Assembly: GCA_029260655.1 (NCBI GenBank)
Contig: JAJDCU010000050.1
Span: 1-56,458 of the forward strand
Direction of reading: 5' to 3'
Source: Phycisphaeraceae bacterium
Lineage (GTDB): Bacteria; Planctomycetota; Phycisphaerae; Phycisphaerales; Phycisphaeraceae
DNA length: 56,458 bases
Under the pieces are notes generated by a model. It was not told the origin of the DNA. It saw nothing but the letters and a program-made list of their open reading frames with translations, and did not search any database. Numbering within the stretch: position 1 is the stretch's first letter; every line of letters begins with the position of its first letter. The position numbers and the translations under genes were made by a program. Below, piece after piece: positions 52,097 to 56,458 of this stretch.

Positions 52097-54823
52097 TTAC
52101 GCGGCGTCGGAGGCGGTGGCGTCTGCGTCGGCGTTCTCGAGCGCGGGTTGGTCGGCGATCAGTGGGACGTAGCCCTCCTCGATCACCTTGCCGTCGGTGG
52201 TCTTGACCTGCGGGACCGGGTTTTCTTTTTCGTGTTTGCGCCAGGCCTTTTCAAGCTCGGCCTGCTGGTCTTCCTCGACGGCGGACCACGCCAGCCGTCC
52301 CCGGCACTTGGGGAATGCCGAGCAGCTCAGCCAGAGCCCGCGCTTGGAGTTTCGCATGTTCAGCGGGCTGGATTCGCACTTGGGACATTCGATGTCCGTC
52401 AGGAACGGCGGGGTCTTGGGCAGCTTGATCGTGCCCTTTTTCGGGTCGATGTTGACGATGCCCTTGCAGGTGGGGTAGTCGGCGCAGCCCAGGAACGGGC
52501 CGAAGCGTCCGGTGCGTTTGGTCATACCCTTGCCACATAGCGGGCAGAGGATGTCGGTCATCGCCGGCTCGACGGGGTTGCCCTCGCGGTCGATCGGCGC
52601 GGCGTAGTCGCAGCCCTCGCCTTTTTTGATGAACGTGCTGCACGACAGGAACCGCCCGTTCTTGCCGAACCGGTACATCGTCCCCGAACCACACTTAGGG
52701 CAGTCGTGCGGCGCAGGTTCGGTGACGGCCTTGGCGTGGTCCAGTTCCTCGTGTGCCTTGTCGAGGTTTTCCTTGAACGGTCCATAGAAGTCGGTGAGCA
52801 TCTGACGCCAGTCGTGGTGCTCTTCCTCGATCTTGTCGAGTTCCAATTCCATGTGGCGTGTGTAGGCGGTGTCCATGACCTTGGGGAACGCCTCGACGAG
52901 CATGTCAGAGACGACGAGACCCAAGTCGGTCGCCGCCAGGCGTTTGTCGCGCGGGAACAGGGGCTCGACGTACTTTCGGTCCTGGATGGTCTGGATGATC
53001 GCGGCGTAGGTCGAGGGCCGGCCGATGCCTTCTTCTTCGAGCTTCTTCTGAAGCGAGGCCTCGGTGTAGCGCGGCGGCGGGCTGGTGAAGTGCTGGGTCG
53101 GATCGACCTTGATCGGACCGAGTTGCTGTTCTTCCTGCAACGGCGGAAGGATCACATCATCGCCGCCGTTGGGCAGGCCCATCGCCTTGTAGAAGCCGTC
53201 GAACGCCAGCGTCCGGCCGGTTGCTCGGAAGGCGGCTTGAGACTTAATGCTTGGGGCTTGAGCGGTAATCGTGATCGCGGTCGAGTCCCACTTGGCCGGG
53301 GTCATCTGGCACGACACGAAGCGGCGCCAGATCAGGTCGTAGAGCCTGAACTGCTGGTCGTTGAGTTTGCTGCGCACCGATTCGGGCGTGATCGAGATGT
53401 CGGTGGGGCGGATCGCCTCGTGCGCTTCCTGCGCGTCTTTGTTGCTGGAGGAATAGAAGTTGGGTTTATCGGGGAGGTAGTCCTTGCCGTAGCGATCGCC
53501 GATGTAATCCCGCGCCATGCTCAGGGCTTCGCCGGTGAGGTGCGTGGAGTCGGTACGCATGTAGGTGATCAGGCCGGTCTGCCCGCGTGCCCCGCCCAGG
53601 TCGACGCCTTCGTAGAGGCTCTGCGCGACACGCATGGTGCGCTGCAACTGGAACCCAAGGCGGTTGGCCGCCGCCTGCTGCATCGTGCTGGTGATGAAAG
53701 GCGCCGAGGGCTTGCTGGTGGTGCGCTTGGTCTTGATCGAATCGATCTTGAACTTGGGCGCATCGCCCGCGACATGGCCGAGGTACTTGCACAGGCTCTT
53801 GGCGGGGCCCTTGCCTTTAGGGTCATCGGTTTCGATCATGTCGTCGAGCGCCATGCCCAGCATATGCGCCGCGTCGAGTGCGGCCTGGCGGTTGTCGGGT
53901 TTGAACGGCTTGCCTTCGAACTCGGTAAGCTCGGCCTTGAGGCAGGCGTTCTCACTGAGCCAGGCGTTTTGCTGCTTGATCGTCGGGTCTTTGACCTCGG
54001 CTTGCTCGGCGAGCCACTTGTCCCAGGCCTTGGTCAGCGTGGCGGTCTTTGCAGGATCGGTCGCGAATAGCCCGGTGATCTTCCAGTATTCATCCGGCAC
54101 GAAGGCGTCGATCTCACGCTCGCGCTCGACGACCAGACGCACGCCCACCGACTGCACACGGCCCGCGCTCAACCCCCCGGCGACCTTCTTCCACAGTAGC
54201 GGCGACACCTGGTAGCCGACGATCCGATCCAGGATCCGCCTTGCCTGCTGCGCGTCGACCCGGCAGCCATCGATCCCGCGCGGGTGCTCAAACGCCCGGG
54301 CGATCTCGCTCTTGGTAATCGCGTTGAACACAACCCGCTTGGCGCTCTGGAACGGCACGCCAAGCGCCTCGGTCAGATGCCAGGCGATCGCCTCACCCTC
54401 GCGGTCGAGGTCGGTCGCGAACCAGACGTCCTTGGCCTGCTTGGCCGCCTTCTTCAGCGCGGTCACGGTCGCCTTCTTGTCCTTGAGCACCTCGTAGGTC
54501 GGCTCGAAGTGGTTCTCCAGGTCCACGCCCGGGACCGGGTTTTTCACGCCCTTGGGGTTGCGCGGCGGCAGGTCGCGGACATGCCCGACGCTGGCCATCA
54601 CCACGTAGTCCGGGCCCAGGTACTTATTAATAGTCTTGGCCTTGGTCGGGCTCTCGACGATGACCTGGTGCTTGCCCGTGGCGTCCACATCCACCGGGCT
54701 GCGCCGCCCCCCGGATCGCCCGCCCGCACCGCCCTTCTTAGCCGGAGCCTTCTTCTTGGCCGGGGCCTTCTTGGCGGGGGCTTTCTTCTTCGTCTTGGAG
54801 GTCTTGGTGGTCTTCTTGGCCAT
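52097..54823 (-). CDS. topA: DNA topoisomerase I
   Basis: A type IA topoisomerase of about 908 residues that relaxes negative supercoils. ATG 54823 starts MAKKTTKTSKTKKK; the open frame begins 17 codons earlier. A histone-H1-like tail of KKAPAKK repeats (residues 1-45) precedes TOPRIM (VIVESPTKAKTINKYLG, DLDREGEAIAWHL). The active Tyr is in GLITYMRTDSTHL and EEEGIGRPSTYA is intact. Three C-terminal zinc ribbons follow (CPKCGSGTM, CPLCGKGM, CPKCESSPL) and a charged tail. A diverged copy of its 3' end lies downstream at 51288-51499. Confidence 0.96.
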   Translation of the reverse strand: MAKKTTKTSKTKKKAPAKKAPAKKKAPAKKGGAGGRSGGRRSPVDVDATGKHQVIVESPTKAKTINKYLGPDYVVMASVGHVRDLPPRNPKGVKNPVPGVDLENHFEPTYEVLKDKKATVTALKKAAKQAKDVWFATDLDREGEAIAWHLTEALGVPFQSAKRVVFNAITKSEIARAFEHPRGIDGCRVDAQQARRILDRIVGYQVSPLLWKKVAGGLSAGRVQSVGVRLVVEREREIDAFVPDEYWKITGLFATDPAKTATLTKAWDKWLAEQAEVKDPTIKQQNAWLSENACLKAELTEFEGKPFKPDNRQAALDAAHMLGMALDDMIETDDPKGKGPAKSLCKYLGHVAGDAPKFKIDSIKTKRTTSKPSAPFITSTMQQAAANRLGFQLQRTMRVAQSLYEGVDLGGARGQTGLITYMRTDSTHLTGEALSMARDYIGDRYGKDYLPDKPNFYSSSNKDAQEAHEAIRPTDISITPESVRSKLNDQQFRLYDLIWRRFVSCQMTPAKWDSTAITITAQAPSIKSQAAFRATGRTLAFDGFYKAMGLPNGGDDVILPPLQEEQQLGPIKVDPTQHFTSPPPRYTEASLQKKLEEEGIGRPSTYAAIIQTIQDRKYVEPLFPRDKRLAATDLGLVVSDMLVEAFPKVMDTAYTRHMELELDKIEEEHHDWRQMLTDFYGPFKENLDKAHEELDHAKAVTEPAPHDCPKCGSGTMYRFGKNGRFLSCSTFIKKGEGCDYAAPIDREGNPVEPAMTDILCPLCGKGMTKRTGRFGPFLGCADYPTCKGIVNIDPKKGTIKLPKTPPFLTDIECPKCESSPLNMRNSKRGLWLSCSAFPKCRGRLAWSAVEEDQQAELEKAWRKHEKENPVPQVKTTDGKVIEEGYVPLIADQPALENADADATASDAA

Positions 54824-55019
54824 CGGTATCGGGGTACTCGGTCTCGGGTCGGGCCGGGATTGCTCTGCTTTCATCGGTCCGATTATGGTGGGACACTTGA
54901 GCAGCCCAAGGCGGTATTGTCAAGTCTCTTCTCTAAATACTGTATATACAACGGAATACGGGTCGTCCCCGGAAGGCTTCGGCCAGGGAGGGTTTGAGGA
55001 TGTGACCCCGGATCGGAGC

Positions 55020-56000
55020 CTACTTGGCAAAACTAAGCGCCCGCTGGGCCATCTCAGCGGGGCTCATCGACTGGGCCGGCAGCCAGTTCACCGACTGGAA
55101 CCGACGCAGCCAGGTCCGCTGCTGCTTGGCGAACCGCCGGGTCAGGACCTTGGTCCGTTCAAAAGCCTCGTCCAGCGTCCGCTGACCATTTAGGTGTTCC
55201 AGCACCTGCTTGTAGCCCAGCGCCTCGCGCGACTGTTCGCCCAGCAGGCCCGCCTCATGCAGCCGCCGTGTCTCCGCAGGCAGGCTCTCGCCGTTAGGAC
55301 ACGCCGCCTCCGCCAAGGCCGGGTCCACCTGATCCGGGAAGAACATCGCCTTGACACGCAGGTTGATCCGGGGGTTGATCGACTCCACCGGCCAATGCAT
55401 CCCGATCATCACAGGATCAAACCGGTAACTCTGCCCCGGCCCGTCCGCCCACTGCTGCTGGTGCTTGCTGATCGGCTCGCCCGTCTGGTGATGTACTTCG
55501 AGCGCCCGCACCAGACGCTTGCGGTCATTGGGAGCAATCCGACTGGCCGACTCCGGATCAACCCCGTCCAGTCGCCGATGAAGCTCGGCGCCTTCGATCC
55601 CCTCAAGCGACGCCCGAAACGCCTCATCCTTGCCGGGCCCGTCGAACATCCCCTCCAACAACGCCTTGAGGTACAGGTTCGTCCCCCCCACGATGATCGG
55701 CGTCTTGCCCCCGCCCTGCAGCGACCCGATCAAAGCCTCCGCCCGCCTCATCCAGTCCGCGACCGTAAACCGCTGGGTCGGCTCAACGATGTCCACCAGA
55801 TGATGCGGCACACGCTCACGCAGATCCCTCGGCGGCTTGGCGGTCCCCGCATCCATCTGCCGGTACACCTGCATCGAGTCCGCTCCGATCACCTCGCCCC
55901 CGCCGGGCACGCGCTCGGCGAGCTCGACAGCCAGGTCACTTTTCCCCCCAGCCGTCGGGCCCAGGATCACGATCGGCCGGGGTGTATGCGCAGCACTCAT
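55020..56000 (-). CDS. miaA: tRNA dimethylallyltransferase
   Basis: A 326-residue enzyme that adds dimethylallyl to A37 of tRNAs reading UNN codons. The P-loop GPTAGGKSDLAVELA lies at residues 14-28, followed by IGADSMQVYRQMDAGTAKP, VPHHLVDIVEPTQRFTVADW, GGTNLYLKALLEG and RRFAKQQRTWLRRF. It is 146 bases downstream in position from topA's upstream end and on the same strand. Confidence 0.96.
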   Translation of the reverse strand: MSAAHTPRPIVILGPTAGGKSDLAVELAERVPGGGEVIGADSMQVYRQMDAGTAKPPRDLRERVPHHLVDIVEPTQRFTVADWMRRAEALIGSLQGGGKTPIIVGGTNLYLKALLEGMFDGPGKDEAFRASLEGIEGAELHRRLDGVDPESASRIAPNDRKRLVRALEVHHQTGEPISKHQQQWADGPGQSYRFDPVMIGMHWPVESINPRINLRVKAMFFPDQVDPALAEAACPNGESLPAETRRLHEAGLLGEQSREALGYKQVLEHLNGQRTLDEAFERTKVLTRRFAKQQRTWLRRFQSVNWLPAQSMSPAEMAQRALSFAK

Positions 56001-56059
56001 AGCCGGGCATTGTAATGCCGGGGGTAGATGTGTGATTTATGATGTAGGAATTGGGGAAG

Positions 56060-56198
56060 TATCCGCAGATTGCGCAGATGGCGCAGATTAAGAGCCAGCG
56101 AGCACATGCACGCCTTCCCCTCTGCGAAATCTGCGGATCACCTCTTCAAGATTTATTTCGCCTTGTCTCCTCTGCGTTCTCTGCGCCTCTGCGGTTAT
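56060..56198. repeat. nested palindromic intergenic repeat, copy D (partial)
   Basis: The inner arms ATCCGCAGATTGCGCAGATGGCGCAGAT and GAAATCTGCGGAT pair. The right outer arm CTCTGCGTTCTCTGCGCCTCTGCGG is present, but the left outer arm is missing. From 56200 to the window end I see no gene. Confidence 0.8.
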
Positions 56199-56458
56199 TG
56201 CTTCATCTTCATTTTCTGCGATTCCTGCTTTTTCAAACCCCCACGACGTTCCGGCGGTAGCGGCAGCCACGGGATCAGCGGGACCTGGTCGGGCCCGTGT
56301 ACTGATGATCGCGTATAAGCCGGGGCGGTGCGCTCCATCAAGTCCCGTCACCGGCACACGCCTTTTGAGCGCGGCTTTTTGTGGGGGCAGCCCGCGAGTC
56401 CAGGTCCTTTTAATCTTTGGATGCTCAGGGGAGTCGGTTAACCGCCATCGTGAGGTTG

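Noticed and set aside
52706-54070. 454-residue open frame antisense to topA
   Set aside because: Shadow frame; topA on the other strand has complete family motifs.
56088-56357. 89-residue reading frame at the right end
   Set aside because: Runs through the palindromic repeat and has no start context or family resemblance.

Overview
The window looks like a chromosomal segment of a GC-rich planctomycete, most likely of the class Phycisphaerae. Three secreted proteins end in a PEP-CTERM sorting tail preceded by the tandem dockerin-like repeat [11 protein letters not shown]...VLGNWNAG. This accompanies Gram-negative envelope genes (BamD-like, LptE-like, MlaE, outer-membrane barrel), short mixed-orientation transcription units and G-rich or palindromic intergenic repeats. 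The phylum is inferred from style and family memory; no 16S gene is present.

Layout. 1-4.3 kb: 5' part of tRNA-Lys, a BamD-like/LptE-like lipoprotein pair, and an ftsH gene broken by one in-frame TAG. 4.4-10.8 kb: a sigma70-type promoter, a SAM-I riboswitch with a clear terminator/antiterminator switch, and an eight-gene run: threonine-synthase-like PLP enzyme, MoaD/ThiS-type sulfur carrier, NIL-domain protein, YpeA-type acetyltransferase, ThiF/MoeB-type E1 enzyme, two DinB-fold proteins and a cysteine desulfurase, closed by a hairpin terminator. 10.8-24 kb: outer-membrane barrel protein, membrane KAP-like ATPase, trpE, orphan fliN, nfeD, sugar-phosphate isomerase, a PEP-CTERM heme peroxidase flanked by a duplicated isomerase 5' end, beta-glucuronidase, and an MFS-acyltransferase fusion. 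24-33.8 kb: folE2, hsp20, lon, cobalamin adenosyltransferase, a coiled-coil zinc-ribbon membrane protein, RluD-like synthase, TPR protein, lipoprotein, HEAT-like protein. 34-42.8 kb: cheV, tRNA-His, orphan mlaE, sppA, putative metalloprotease, AEC carrier, dinB polymerase, HD-GYP sensor. 42.9-56.5 kb: two PEP-CTERM proteins, a secreted hydrolase-like protein, M19 dipeptidase, tRNA(CAU), small unknown genes, a displaced topA 3' fragment, topA and miaA.

How the genes work together. The clearest functional unit is the SAM-responsive operon. It holds the parts of a protein-thiocarboxylate sulfur relay (desulfurase, E1, GG-ending carrier) plus a PLP enzyme whose family substrate, O-phosphohomoserine, is the branch point between threonine and methionine. 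I infer a sulfur-carrier-dependent homocysteine/methionine pathway; this is a hypothesis. Other coherent sets are proteostasis (FtsH, Hsp20, Lon), envelope assembly, and motility/chemotaxis (FliN, CheV, HD-GYP), though the latter genes are scattered.

Two loci share an unusual architecture: an intact gene next to a duplicated terminal fragment of itself, with foreign-looking cargo between (isomerase/peroxidase at 17.4-20.2 kb; topA at 51.3-52.3 kb). Four copies of a nested palindromic intergenic repeat are scattered through the window, one inside the sulfur operon.
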